Origin: Pontibacter actiniarum
GTDB lineage: Bacteria > Bacteroidota > Bacteroidia > Cytophagales > Hymenobacteraceae
DNA length: 64,000 bases
Assembly (NCBI RefSeq): GCF_003585765.1
Contig: NZ_CP021236.1
Coordinates: forward strand, 62,001 to 126,000
Direction: 5' to 3'
Part shown: in pieces, positions 26,445 through 35,977 of the stretch
How the letters are laid out: every line of letters begins with the position of its first letter
Position numbering within the stretch: the first letter of the stretch is position 1
The notes under the pieces: generated by a model
Seen by the model: the letters and a program-made list of their open reading frames with translations, nothing else
Database searches by the model: none
Told to the model about the DNA's origin: nothing
Position numbers and translations under genes: made by a program

Positions 26445-27839
26445 ATGAAATATGATGTAACTGTGATCGGGTCAGGCCCCGGGGGGTATGTGGCCGCTAT
26501 CCGCTGTGCCCAGCTAGGAATGAAGACTGCCCTTATAGAGAAATACAGCGCGCTTGGCGGAACCTGCCTTAACGTTGGCTGTATACCCTCCAAAGCGCTT
26601 CTGGATAGCTCGGAGCGTTTCTATGATGCAAAGCACAAGTTTGGGATGCACGGCATTGGGCTGGATAACCTCCGGGTGGACTTTGGGGAGATGGTTGCCC
26701 ATAAGGCCGACGTTGTGCAGAAGACAGTAGATGGAGTGGCCTACCTGATGAAAAAGAACAAGGTGGACGTTATTCAGGGGGTCGCCAGCTTCATAAACCC
26801 CAGCAGGTTGCAGGTAAAGGGGGAAGGTGCACCTGTGGAGGTGGACACGGCGAAAGTAATCATTGCCACCGGATCAAAGCCTTCTTCCCTGCCATTCATC
26901 CAACTAGACAAGAAGCGGGTGATTACCTCCACCGAGGCCCTTTCATTAAAGGAGATACCCAAGTCCCTAATTATTATAGGGGCAGGCGTCATCGGAGCAG
27001 AGCTCGGTTCTGTTTATGCAAGGTTAGGGTCAAAGGTAGATGTTGTGGAATTTGCTGATGCCGTCATCCCGAGCATGGACCGGACTATGGGAAAGGAGCT
27101 GCAGCGCGCGCTGTCCAAGACGGGCATTAAGTTCCACCTGCAGCACAAGGTCAGGTCGGTACTGGCAGACGCGGACAGGGTGTTGGTGCAGGCAGAGAAC
27201 GCTACAGGAGGCCAGTTAGAACTGGAGGGGGACATTTGCCTGGTGGCCGTAGGTAGAAAACCCTACACCAGCGGCTTGAATCTGGAAGCAGCCGGGGTAG
27301 CGTTAGATAACAAAGAAAGGATTGTAGTGGACGGGAACCTGGAGACAACCGCAAAGGGAGTATATGCTATCGGAGATGTGATACCAGGCCCTATGCTGGC
27401 CCATAAGGCTTCAGAGGAGGGAGTCTTTGTAGCGGAGCTGTTGGCAGGGCAGAAGCCACAGCTTAATCCGCTGCTTATCCCAAACGTGGTCTACACCTGG
27501 CCGGAGGTAGCCAGTGTGGGCTACACCGAAGAGGAACTTAAGGCAGCAGGTAGGGCGTATAAGTCAGGTTCCTTCCCCTTCCGCGCCAACGCCAGGGCAC
27601 GTATGAACAACGACCTGGAGGGTCTTATAAAAGTGATTGCTGACAAGGATACGGATGAAGTGCTGGGGGTTCATATGATAGGTCCTCGCGTAGGGGACAT
27701 CATTGGGGAGGCCGTGACAGCCATGGCCTTCAGGGCGGCGGCAGAGGACATCGCCAGGCTCTCTCACGCGCACCCTACTTTTTATGAGTCTGTGAAAGAA
27801 GCCAGTTTGGCCGTGGATAACAGGGCGATGCACTCTTGA
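26445..27839 (+). CDS. lpdA: Dihydrolipoamide dehydrogenase
   Basis: 464 residues: FAD-binding GSGPGGYVAAIRCAQLG (about 9-25), the redox disulfide C41-x4-C46 in GGTCLNVGCIPSK, an NAD domain with GAGVIGAELGSVYARLG at about 180-197, and the C-terminal base H443 with E448 (HPTFYES). All catalytic residues are intact. It reoxidises lipoyl groups of E2 proteins, but no E1/E2 partner is nearby, so it stands alone as a stray or moonlighting copy. It could serve redox or metal-stress roles; that is inference. Confidence 0.93.
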   Translation: MKYDVTVIGSGPGGYVAAIRCAQLGMKTALIEKYSALGGTCLNVGCIPSKALLDSSERFYDAKHKFGMHGIGLDNLRVDFGEMVAHKADVVQKTVDGVAYLMKKNKVDVIQGVASFINPSRLQVKGEGAPVEVDTAKVIIATGSKPSSLPFIQLDKKRVITSTEALSLKEIPKSLIIIGAGVIGAELGSVYARLGSKVDVVEFADAVIPSMDRTMGKELQRALSKTGIKFHLQHKVRSVLADADRVLVQAENATGGQLELEGDICLVAVGRKPYTSGLNLEAAGVALDNKERIVVDGNLETTAKGVYAIGDVIPGPMLAHKASEEGVFVAELLAGQKPQLNPLLIPNVVYTWPEVASVGYTEEELKAAGRAYKSGSFPFRANARARMNNDLEGLIKVIADKDTDEVLGVHMIGPRVGDIIGEAVTAMAFRAAAEDIARLSHAHPTFYESVKEASLAVDNRAMHS

Positions 27840-27963
27840 GCATGCACAGGATCTTAGGCAGCATGTGTTTCCTCCTGTGCCTGGAAGGAACGCGGCCCCA
27901 GTTGTAATGTGAACCTGTAAAGTACAAATCCAGTATAGAGGCTAAATCCTTTGCTAAGTCGCC

Positions 27964-28704
27964 ATGAATGATTACCTACAGGTGCTACTATACGCGGCCA
28001 TGCCTGCTCTCGGGAACTTTTTCGGAGGCGTGCTGGCAGAAGTATTTAAAGTGTCGGAGAAAACTCTGAGCCTGGCCTTGCATACAGCCGCAGGCATCGT
28101 GTTGGCTGTGATCGGCTTGGAATTGATGCCGCAAGCCCTGGAGGCAGAGCAACCCTTCATTCCGGTGCTGGCGTTTGTGGCCGGGAGCGTGTTCTTTGTC
28201 TTTCTGGACCAGGGCGTTGGCTACGTGCAGAGCAGGTTTGGCGGGGAAAGCAAAAAAGGCATGAGTGCGGCGATAGCCATCTACATCGGCGTGGCGATTG
28301 ACCTGTTCAGCGACGGCATTATGATTGGCACGGGCTCCACGGTGGCCGCGAGCCTGGGACTGCTGCTGGCCATTGGGCAGGTTCCGGCAGACATTCCAGA
28401 AGGCTTCGCCACCATCGCCACCTTTAAATCAAAGGGGGTGAAGAGAGGGAAGCGCCTGCTGCTCTCCGCCTCTTTTGCCATTCCTATCTTCTTGGGGGCA
28501 ACTGTGGGGTACTGGGGCGTAAAAGACAGCAAGGAAGTGGTAAAGTTGAGTCTTTTGGCTTTTGTGGCGGGCATCCTGCTGACGGTATCTATCGAAGAGA
28601 TGCTAACAGAGGCCCATGACAGGCCGGACTCGAAGTGGGCAGCGTTCGCTCTGGCAGGAGGTTTTGCCTTGTTTACGTTACTTGCAGTTTATTTGGAAGA
28701 ATAG
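27964..28704 (+). CDS. ZIP-family-like transporter with altered metal-site histidines
   Basis: 246 residues, about 8 membrane helices, ZIP superfamily layout. In classical ZIP proteins helices 4 and 5 carry HNxxEG/D and HExPEG; here they read D113-LFSDG and A142-DIPEG (QVPADIPEGFATIATF), so both histidines of the binuclear centre are replaced. This suggests a different ion or a changed direction of transport. The gene lies 124 bp after lpdA and has no obvious regulator beside it. Confidence 0.72.
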   Translation: MNDYLQVLLYAAMPALGNFFGGVLAEVFKVSEKTLSLALHTAAGIVLAVIGLELMPQALEAEQPFIPVLAFVAGSVFFVFLDQGVGYVQSRFGGESKKGMSAAIAIYIGVAIDLFSDGIMIGTGSTVAASLGLLLAIGQVPADIPEGFATIATFKSKGVKRGKRLLLSASFAIPIFLGATVGYWGVKDSKEVVKLSLLAFVAGILLTVSIEEMLTEAHDRPDSKWAAFALAGGFALFTLLAVYLEE

Positions 28705-29289
28705 CACTTAACAGGGGCGAATGTGGTGATTGAGATAGAGCTTAACATGCTGGCAAATGCGTGCTACCCTCTGGGCATAACAGGATGACGATTTGAAGAG
28801 GCAATGCTTTTCCCATAGTGTTTCTTCCTATTTTGAAATAGTTTCGGGGAATAAATTTCCTGATTAATATTTTTCTGTACGGGATTCTCCGACGAGAGCG
28901 CCAGTTAATTCATCAAATGCCCATGCCTCGCATAGGCTTATACATTCCAGCCCAGATTTCAGGAAGGTCTTTACAAGTTCCATTTAAGAAAGGGGCTTGT
29001 TTTCTGAAGTAGACCTAAGATGAGAATAGTTAGGATGCTGAGCAGCTGGAGACAGCCGAGAAGACCGCACCATAGTGGCTTGTTTCCTTTTAGCCAGAGC
29101 CAAACAAGTAGCCGCTCCCGACTTCACATAGTACTTTAAGGAAAAATACTGAGCGATTTTAGAACAGGCACAGATGTGTATGTATTTAGAATTTAATATT
29201 TGGGTTTTTATTCAACAAATATAAATAACGATCAGTCATGCTTTGGCCTTGATACGTATAGGAGAAGAGCAAACAAAATAGCCAAGTGT
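28705..29289. other. Gene-free spacer
   Basis: 585 bp, AT-rich toward 29200. No supported gene on either strand. A weak inverted repeat (CTTGTTT...AAACAAG, about 29079..29109) is present. An in-frame TTG at 29200 could extend the next small gene but is not favoured. Confidence 0.45.
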
Positions 29290-29496
29290 ATGAATGAGCA
29301 AAACAATAAAAGAGATCAGCTGAAATCAAATAAAGAGACACATGCAGGTGAAGAGACGCACGCAGACAGCCATACCCCGAGTACAGGTGACAAACCACAT
29401 GTTGTGGCGGGCGGAAGGAGCCAGAACGTGGAGTCTATTGAGGATATGAAGGAGGATATAAATGCAGGGGAAGACGAGGGGAACGGAAAAAAATAA
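29290..29496 (+). CDS. Small hydrophilic, disordered protein, unknown
   Basis: 68 residues from the ATG at 29290. The product is very polar (Asn/Gln/Lys/Glu/Gly) with His-Thr repeats (KETHAGEETHADSHT) and no hydrophobic core. It resembles small stress-related or general hypothetical proteins of Bacteroidetes plasmids but I do not recognise a family. The neighbouring spacers are long on both sides. Confidence 0.4.
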   Translation: MNEQNNKRDQLKSNKETHAGEETHADSHTPSTGDKPHVVAGGRSQNVESIEDMKEDINAGEDEGNGKK

Positions 29497-29906
29497 TTTG
29501 CAGAATTGCTCGCCAGCGACTTAGTAACCGTCCACTCTATTGGCTGTGCATGTGCTTAAGAGCAGTTGCCGAGAATGGTTAAGGCAGCGTATACATATAA
29601 AGCTTAAGTATAAATTTTTCAGATAGTACCAGTAAAAGCTGCCGCACAAGTAAGAACCTGTCTGAGCCTAACGCTGCACTGCAAAATGGAATTTTGTTCG
29701 CCTAAGCCTAACTGATCTTCCTGCCGTTATATAAAGCCTTCCGGTCTCCCTTTAAGGCATGTAGCACGATCAGGGGAGCAGCCACAGGATATGCCGTTTC
29801 TTAGATTAATTGGGGCTGCATCCGCGACAATACATTTATTTGTAATTTAAGCTCGGGCACAGTATACACCACCCGACTCTGAAGGAGGTCTTATGCGAAA
29901 ATCAGA
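29497..29906. other. Gene-free spacer
   Basis: 410 bp without a supported gene between the small hydrophilic protein and the end of the minus-strand STAS-like gene. No clear terminator is seen. Confidence 0.45.
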
Positions 29907-30263
29907 TCACTGACGCACCCATGCCATGGCCTCCTCCCTTTGCTGCAGGTCAAAGTACTTAACCTCTGCGCTCGTGAAAGGCTTCATTAGCTTTGTGATC
30001 CAATTTTCCCAATTCCTGTCACCGACGATTGCGATTCTGTTGAAATTGTTTGTGTGCTGAATATCAAATTTAAGGTCCTCCCACAGCCCCCCAGGCTCCC
30101 AGCCTTCCACATTATCCATCTCCCAGTAAAGACTGATTTTCCCGAAACGGTCGATCTTCTCCTCCATTGACGGAACGATTAGGGTATAGTCTTCTTTATC
30201 CAGTGAGCCTGTAAACTTCAAGGCCACCAAGTCGGATTTACCTGTTTCTATAGCTTGTACCAT
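29907..30263 (-). CDS. SpoIIAA/STAS-like protein, copy 1
   Basis: 118 residues from the ATG at 30263 (an upstream frame start at 30332 adds an unconserved leader). It aligns end to end with the product of 39759..40115, also 118 residues: shared segments are W/YFEMD..., GLWEDLK.D..H.N...RIA.VG...W..W.T.LMKPFTSAE.KYFDL. The fold is the STAS-like SpoIIAA group (DUF3478), which binds lipids or partners rather than catalysing a reaction. It is divergently placed from the CDF transporter with a 104-bp shared spacer. Confidence 0.75.
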   Translation of the reverse strand: MVQAIETGKSDLVALKFTGSLDKEDYTLIVPSMEEKIDRFGKISLYWEMDNVEGWEPGGLWEDLKFDIQHTNNFNRIAIVGDRNWENWITKLMKPFTSAEVKYFDLQQREEAMAWVRQ

Positions 30264-30367
30264 AACGCAGTTTGCTCTTGGACCTGTACGTATACACTGC
30301 TTCGTGTGTTCCCGTGAGTCTGCACTTAACATATTGAAAGCGCACCCCGTACAACCTTATCTGTACA

Positions 30368-31279
30368 ATGAAAGATGAGTTTATGGCACATGGACATGCT
30401 GTATCTGCAAGTAGCCAAAACAAAGGACGGCTCAAGCTGGTACTGACCTTTACTTTGCTTTATATGATCGCCGAGGTGGTTGGAGGCCTTTTAACAGGTA
30501 GCCTTGCCTTGCTTGCTGACGCCGGTCACATGCTAACCGACGTAGGGGGACTGGCTTTTGCCCTCATTGCCATTATGTTGGCCGAACGGCCGGCTTCTCC
30601 TGAGCGCACCTACGGGTATTATCGCGCAGAGATTCTGGCTGCGCTGGCTAATGCGGTGATACTCATCGGTATCTCTCTTTACATTTTGTATGAAGCATAC
30701 CAGCGCTTTCTGGACCCACCCGAGGTGGAAAGCAAAGCTATGTTGCTTGTGGCAACCATTGGCTTGGTGGTAAATCTGGCAGGCATGTATATCCTGCGCA
30801 AGGGGTCTCAGGAGAGCCTGAACATGAAGGGGGCTTACTTCGAAGTGCTCTCAGACATGCTCACTTCTGTGGGGGTTATTATAGCGGGTGTCATCATGTG
30901 GACGACCGGCTGGTACTATGCTGACCCCATTCTATCAGCTGGTATAGGGCTTTTTATTCTGCCCCGCACGTGGGTGTTGCTAAAAGAGGCCGTGGGAGTA
31001 TTGCTGGAAGGTACCCCTTCAGACGTGAACATAGAGGAGCTGCGCAAAAGCATTGCGGCATTGGAGGGAGTTGAGGAAGTGCATGACTTGCATGTGTGGT
31101 CTCTGACATCAGGTGTCAATGCCATGAGTGCCCATGTCGTTGTGGCCACTGACAACAGTGCCTTAAATAATGAGATGCTTAAAAGAATAAGCCAAGACGT
31201 CACTTCCAGGTTCAAAATCTCGCACACGACAGTTCAGCTGGAGAGCAGAGGGTATGAGGAAAATGAGACACACCTGTAG
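30368..31279 (+). CDS. Cation diffusion facilitator (CzcD-like)
   Basis: 303 residues with six membrane helices and a C-terminal ferredoxin-like regulatory domain. The zinc site in helix 2 is H54-MLTD58 (with D51), and in helix 5 E159-VLSD163, the pattern seen in CzcD-type exporters. The C-terminal domain contains EEVHDLHVWSL. It exports Zn/Co/Cd in exchange for protons. A possible promoter (TTG about 30335, 21 nt, then TATCTGTA) would start at or near the ATG, but the -7 element is imperfect. The ATG at 30383 is an alternative start. Confidence 0.88.
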   Translation: MKDEFMAHGHAVSASSQNKGRLKLVLTFTLLYMIAEVVGGLLTGSLALLADAGHMLTDVGGLAFALIAIMLAERPASPERTYGYYRAEILAALANAVILIGISLYILYEAYQRFLDPPEVESKAMLLVATIGLVVNLAGMYILRKGSQESLNMKGAYFEVLSDMLTSVGVIIAGVIMWTTGWYYADPILSAGIGLFILPRTWVLLKEAVGVLLEGTPSDVNIEELRKSIAALEGVEEVHDLHVWSLTSGVNAMSAHVVVATDNSALNNEMLKRISQDVTSRFKISHTTVQLESRGYEENETHL

Positions 31280-31292
31280 TATAGTGGTGTGT
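31268..31292 (+). terminator. Hairpin overlapping the end of the CDF gene
   Basis: ACACACC (31268..31274) pairs with GGTGTGT (31286..31292), and the stop codon lies in the loop. There is no downstream T-run, so termination is possible but weak. Confidence 0.35.
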
Positions 31293-31341
31293 GAGCGAAT
31301 TATTTATAAGTAAAACGGAAAGCTTTAGATAAAAAGCATAC

Positions 31342-32323
31342 ATGAAGGAAACAGAAACCATCGGGATTATAGGGCTGGGCAGAATGGGAGGGAACCTTGC
31401 CCTGCAGGCCCTGGAGAAAGGCTACAGAGTAGTTGGATACGATAAAGCGGGCGCAACCAACGAGCTGATCGCCGCTGGCCTGAAGAACTGTCTCTCCCTG
31501 CAGGAGCTGCGGGAGAACCTGCCTGCAAACTGTGTGATCTTCATCTATGTCATCGCCGGCCCTATTGTGGAGGACATCCTAGCGGAAACCACCAAGGTGC
31601 TGCAGCCGGGTGATACAGTTGTGGACGGTGGAAACTCCTACTGGGGCGACTCCCTGAGAAGGCACCAATGGCTAAAAGCACAGGGTTTCAACTTCATAGA
31701 CTGCGGCACGAGCGGCGGAGTGGAGGGCGCTCGCAACGGGGCCTGCTTTATGGTCGGAGGTGAGCAGGAGGTGGTAGCTCTCTTTGAGCCCCTGTTCAAG
31801 AGCCTTGCTGTACCCGGGGGGCTATGTCCATGCAGGCCCTCCGGGCGCCGGCCACTTCACAAAGCTGGTGCACAACGGGATTGAGTTCGGGATGCTGCAG
31901 GCGATTGGGGAAGGTGTGGACCTGCTTGCCAGCTACCGTGAGCAACTAAACCTGCCCGGTATCATAGAGGCATGGAATCATGGCTCTGTCATCCGGTCCT
32001 GGCTGATAGAGCTGCTCGGGAAAATCTACCACGAGCGGGGGGGCTTTGAGAACGTGCCGGGTTATGTGGAGGATACCGGGGAGGTCAATTGGCTGGTAAA
32101 CGATGCCATGCACATGGAGGTGCCCGTGCCCGTCATTTCGCAGGCGGTTATGCAACTGATTGCCTCCCGCGAAAAAGACAAGGTATGGGCCAAGGCCATT
32201 GCCATGATGCGGAACGGCTTTGGCGGTCACCCGTTCGGGCCGAACGAGTACATTGCCTCCTACCGCTCCACCAGCAGGTTAGGCGGGTATCCCAGCATAC
32301 CGGAACCGCCCTCTGGAATGTAA
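31342..32323 (+). pseudogene. 6-phosphogluconate dehydrogenase (YqeC/GndA type), frameshifted
   Basis: Two overlapping frames encode one enzyme. The first has the dinucleotide site GLGRMGGN (11-18), VDGGNSYWGD and DCGTSGGVEGARNGACFMVGG; the second continues HAGPPGAGHFTKLVHNGIEFGMLQAIGEG to the C-terminus. The frame changes in the run of six G at 31816..31821: with five G the reading is VPGGYVHAGPPGAGHFTKLV without interruption. The restored protein is about 326 residues, the length of the short NAD-type 6PGDH family. Either the run is a sequencing error, or the gene is broken. It leads the sugar-oxidation cluster with GH15 and glucose dehydrogenase. Confidence 0.85.
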
Positions 32324-32375
32324 GCTGCGTCAAGCTTTAAACTCATCTGTCATGTACTGTTAACGATACAACTGA

Positions 32376-34190
32376 ATGCAATACCAGCCTATTGAGAACT
32401 ACGGCGTGATCGGTGACCTTAACACGGTTGCCCTCGTCGGACTGAACGGGTCTATCGACTTCCTCTGCTTCCCTAACTTTGACTCGCCTTCTGTTTTTGC
32501 CGCCCTGCTCGACAGTGAGAAAGGCGGTGCGTTCCGAATTTGCCCTACTGATGGCGAGGTGAGGAACAAGCAGGTGTACCTCCCGGAGACGAACGTGCTC
32601 CTAACCCGCTTTCTCTCGGATGAGGGCGTGGCGGAGGTCACGGACTTCATGCCCGTGGATCCTTTGTACCCTGGCCATGTACTCATAAGGCGCGTCAGTG
32701 GCGTGACAGGGTGCATGAAGTTCAGAATGGAGTGCGCGCCGCGCTTTAACTACGGCAGGAGCGCCCATCGGCTGGAGCAGAACGACCGGGAGCTTATCTT
32801 TCGCAGCGAGGGTCCGGATGGTGTTGTGCTCCGGCTGGTCAGCTCAGTTCCCCTTGAGGTGCGTGCGGACGACGGCTGCGCAGAGTTCACGCTGAACCTA
32901 AATGAGCATGTGGATTTTACACTGGAACTGCTAACCGATCCGAATACCCCGCTGGATGATCTCTCCGAATTTGTGGAGGAAAGACTGTTTGAGACGGTAA
33001 ACTTCTGGAAGGATTGGGTGGCGCAGTGCTCCTATAGTGGGCGTTGGGTGGAGACAGTTCACCGGTCAGCCCTGGTGCTGAAGCTGATGACCTCCTGCAA
33101 GTACGGCTCTATGGTCGCGGCCCCTACCTTCAGCCTTCCGGAAGAGCTGGGAGGCTCGCGCAACTGGGACTACCGCTTTACCTGGATCCGCGATGCCTCC
33201 TTCACTGTCTATTCCCTCCTGCGCATGGGGTACACCAAGGAAGCAGAAAGCTTTGTAAACTGGGTGGAGCGGCAGTGCCATGACATAGGCAACGCCGGCG
33301 CCCTCGGATTGATGTACACCCTGGACGGCAGACAAGAGCTGCAGGAGACAATCCTTCCGAACCTGGAGGGATACAAGGGCTCCAGCCCAGTGAGAATAGG
33401 GAACGCAGCTTATGCGCAGGTACAGCTGGACATTTACGGCGAACTACTGGATTCGGTGTACCTGTTCGATAAGTACGGGGAGCGCATCTCCTACCACTTT
33501 TGGCAGGACCTTTCGCGCCAGGTAGAGTGGGTGTGCGACAATTGGCACAGGGAGGACGAGGGCATATGGGAGGTGCGCGGCGGGAAGCGGGAGTTCCTCT
33601 ACTCCAGGCTCATGTGCTGGGTCGCCATCGACAGGGGCATGAAAATCGGCCGCAGGCACTCCTACCCCTTTCCTAAAAGGTGGAAGAAGGAGCGGAACAG
33701 GATTTTTTTCTCCATCCACACAGACTTCTGGAGCGAAGAGTTGCAGACCTTTGTCCAGTTTAAGGGGGCAAAGACGGTGGATGCGGCCACCCTATTGATG
33801 CCTTTGGTGAGGTTCATCAGTCCCAAGGACCCTCGCTGGCTCTCCACCCTCGACAGGATCGAGAAAGAGCTCGTCTCGGACTTTCTGGTTTACCGCTACC
33901 GGCCTAATGAGGAGGTAGAGGGGCTCTCGGGGGGCGAGGGAACTTTCTCCATGTGCACGTTCTGGTATGTGGAGTGCCTGGCCCGCGCGGGGCAGCTGCA
34001 CAAGGCGCGGCATTACTTTGAGAAAATGTTGGGCTATGGCAACCATCTGGGCCTTTACGCCGAGCAGCTTAGCCTGAAGGGGGAGCACCTGGGCAACTTC
34101 CCGCAGGCTTTCACCCACTTAGGGCTCATCTCTGCCGCTCTGTCTCTTAATGAGCAGCTAAACGATGAGCGGAATAATACCTCTGCCTGA
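32376..34190 (+). CDS. Glycoside hydrolase family 15 (glucoamylase/trehalase-like)
   Basis: 604 residues. An N-terminal beta-sandwich (about 1-200) begins IENYGVIGDLNTVALVGLNGSIDFLC, and an alpha/alpha-toroid holds GSRNWDYRFTWIRDASFTVYSL (about 265-286) and the catalytic-site region near EGLSGGEGTFSMCTFWYVECLA (about 513-534). No signal peptide, so it acts in the cytosol, as many bacterial GH15 trehalases and glucoamylases do, releasing glucose. It lies 52 bp after the 6PGDH gene and 43 bp before glucose dehydrogenase. Confidence 0.9.
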   Translation: MQYQPIENYGVIGDLNTVALVGLNGSIDFLCFPNFDSPSVFAALLDSEKGGAFRICPTDGEVRNKQVYLPETNVLLTRFLSDEGVAEVTDFMPVDPLYPGHVLIRRVSGVTGCMKFRMECAPRFNYGRSAHRLEQNDRELIFRSEGPDGVVLRLVSSVPLEVRADDGCAEFTLNLNEHVDFTLELLTDPNTPLDDLSEFVEERLFETVNFWKDWVAQCSYSGRWVETVHRSALVLKLMTSCKYGSMVAAPTFSLPEELGGSRNWDYRFTWIRDASFTVYSLLRMGYTKEAESFVNWVERQCHDIGNAGALGLMYTLDGRQELQETILPNLEGYKGSSPVRIGNAAYAQVQLDIYGELLDSVYLFDKYGERISYHFWQDLSRQVEWVCDNWHREDEGIWEVRGGKREFLYSRLMCWVAIDRGMKIGRRHSYPFPKRWKKERNRIFFSIHTDFWSEELQTFVQFKGAKTVDAATLLMPLVRFISPKDPRWLSTLDRIEKELVSDFLVYRYRPNEEVEGLSGGEGTFSMCTFWYVECLARAGQLHKARHYFEKMLGYGNHLGLYAEQLSLKGEHLGNFPQAFTHLGLISAALSLNEQLNDERNNTSA

Positions 34191-34200
34191 ACAGGCAGAG
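34181..34200 (+). terminator. Hairpin across the GH15 stop codon
   Basis: CTCTGCCTG and CAGGCAGAG form a 9-bp stem with a minimal loop, covering the TGA of the GH15 gene. TCGGGAAAG follows without a T-run. It could be an intra-operon attenuator or RNA-stability element between GH15 and the dehydrogenase. Confidence 0.4.
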
Positions 34201-34233
34201 TCGGGAAAGTAAAAAATATAACAGGAAGATACC

Positions 34234-35343
34234 ATGAAAGCACTGTCCCTAACACCTCATTCCTGGCAGCTGGATTTAATCGATGTGCCTGAGCCCAGGA
34301 TAGTTTTCCCTAATCAGGTTAAACTAAGCGTACTGGAGGTGGGTATCTGCGGCACAGACAGGGAGCAGGTCGTGCAGAAGAACGTGGAAGAGCCTGCCGG
34401 GCCCCAAGGGCTGGTGATAGGGCATGAGATGCTGGGGCAGGTGGTGGAGATAGGCACAGAGGTAAGAAGCGTTCGCGTAGGGGACCTGGCCGTGGTAACA
34501 GTCAGGAGGGGTTGCGGGCTGTGCAAGCCCTGCAGGAATAACCGCAGCGACATGTGCTACACGGGTCTCTATAAGGAAAGGGGAATCAAAGGCCTGAATG
34601 GCTATGAGACGGAGTACGTGGTGGAGGAGGAGCTTTACGTGGTGAAGGTTCCGGAAAGTATAAGGGAGCTGGGCGTGCTGACGGAGCCGATGTCTGTGGC
34701 AGAAAAGGCAATCGACGAGGCGCAGAATGTGCAAGCGGCGCGCCTGCCAGAGGTCGCCGGGGAAGGGTGGCTTGCGGGGAAAAAAACGCTGGTGGCCGGT
34801 CTTGGTCCCATCGGCTTGCTTGCAGCGGTAGCCCTAAGACTTCGTGGCGCCGAGGTGATCGGAATGGACATCGTAGACGAGACTACGAAGAGGCCTTTGA
34901 TACTGAAGGAACTGGGAGGCCAGTATTTAGATGGCCGAAAGGTGAGTGCCTTGGAGATAGATGAACGGTACGGACAGGTTGACTTTATCTTTGAGGCCAC
35001 GGGTATAGCCAAGCTTGGCTTTGAGCTGATCGACGCGCTGGGAGTCAACGGAATATATGTGATGACAGGCATTCCGCACGGCGACCGCCCCGTCTGCATA
35101 CTTGGAGCAGAGCTCATAAAACAGATGGTTCTGAAGAACCAAATTATCCTTGGGAGCGTGAACGCGGGAATACAGCATTTTGAGCTGGCCATTGAGGACC
35201 TGCAGCGGGCCAAGCAGCGGTGGGGGAACCTGACTACAAATATTATTACTACCCGTGTCAGTTATCAGCAGTTCAGCAGTGCCCTCAATTTCAGGTCTGT
35301 GGATGACATTAAGACGGTGATAGAGTGGAACGGCACGGACTAA
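34234..35343 (+). CDS. Zinc-dependent glucose 1-dehydrogenase-like protein
   Basis: 369 residues of the medium-chain dehydrogenase family, closest in pattern to the archaeal-type glucose dehydrogenases. Catalytic zinc ligands are C39 (GICGTD) and H64-E65 (GHE); structural zinc ligands are C94, C97, C100 and C108; the Rossmann motif is GLGPIG (189-194). It would oxidise glucose to gluconolactone using NAD(P). With GH15 upstream and 6PGDH in the same cluster it could feed a direct oxidative route, although a gluconokinase is not seen here. Confidence 0.87.
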   Translation: MKALSLTPHSWQLDLIDVPEPRIVFPNQVKLSVLEVGICGTDREQVVQKNVEEPAGPQGLVIGHEMLGQVVEIGTEVRSVRVGDLAVVTVRRGCGLCKPCRNNRSDMCYTGLYKERGIKGLNGYETEYVVEEELYVVKVPESIRELGVLTEPMSVAEKAIDEAQNVQAARLPEVAGEGWLAGKKTLVAGLGPIGLLAAVALRLRGAEVIGMDIVDETTKRPLILKELGGQYLDGRKVSALEIDERYGQVDFIFEATGIAKLGFELIDALGVNGIYVMTGIPHGDRPVCILGAELIKQMVLKNQIILGSVNAGIQHFELAIEDLQRAKQRWGNLTTNIITTRVSYQQFSSALNFRSVDDIKTVIEWNGTD

Positions 35344-35461
35344 AAGAAATGGTGGTCCCTGCTACCAGTAAGCTGAAACCTATGCGTAAAAAAGGTTGAG
35401 CGTCACCGGAATATTCATTAGCACATTCACATGTCAGAAGACCGTTGCTTAGGCTCTTCTG

Positions 35462-35896
35462 TTAGCTTTCCTGTCCGCCTCCCTCTTTGGTCCAGCTTGT
35501 GAATTCGCTTTGACTTATTTGTCTGTTCTGGTCTTTGTCCACCACTTCAAATAGACCTTCCCTGAACTCTTCCTCAGAAACTTGGCTGTCGCCGTTCAGG
35601 TCCCACTCACCGAACTTTTCCACTGTGGAAACCTTGTACCCGCCCAGATAATTATTTACCCCGGCCCTCCACTCGTCTTCGCTCAAAGAACGGTCTCCGT
35701 CTTGGTTCCACCTCTCAAAGTACTTCTCTTCGGCAACCGCGTTGTAGAACTCTTTATCATCTAAAAAGTCGTTCTTGTCCTTATTGTAGGCCTTATATAA
35801 CTCTTTTCCTTCGCCGCCTTGGTTACAGGCAGAAAGACCTAAACTAAAAAGGCTTATCAGTATCCAAAAAGGCAAGCCATATAACTCTTTTTTCAT
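35462..35896 (-). CDS. EF-hand lipoprotein
   Basis: 144 residues from ATG 35896, chosen because it gives a clean lipoprotein leader with lipobox LSAC (C24). Four 12-residue calcium loops follow, beginning DKNDFLDD, NQDGDRSLSEDE, DLNGDSQVSEEE and DKDQNRQISQSE. This is nearly the same four-loop block as the C-terminus of the exchanger encoded just upstream on the same strand. A free, lipid-anchored calcium-binding partner or decoy of the exchanger is the simple reading; the shared block looks like a gene duplication. Confidence 0.85.
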   Translation of the reverse strand: MKKELYGLPFWILISLFSLGLSACNQGGEGKELYKAYNKDKNDFLDDKEFYNAVAEEKYFERWNQDGDRSLSEDEWRAGVNNYLGGYKVSTVEKFGEWDLNGDSQVSEEEFREGLFEVVDKDQNRQISQSEFTSWTKEGGGQES

Positions 35897-35977
35897 AGCA
35901 TGAGAGGTTTTATGAAACACTTGTTTAATAAAGATTATAGGTTCAGCTTTATCAACAGAGAGTTCTTGATTTTTGCT

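Noticed and set aside
31784..32323. A separate small gene starting MSPCSRALLYPGG
   Set aside because: The first residues are out-of-frame translation of the 6PGDH sequence; the rest is its C-terminal half. It is one frameshifted gene.
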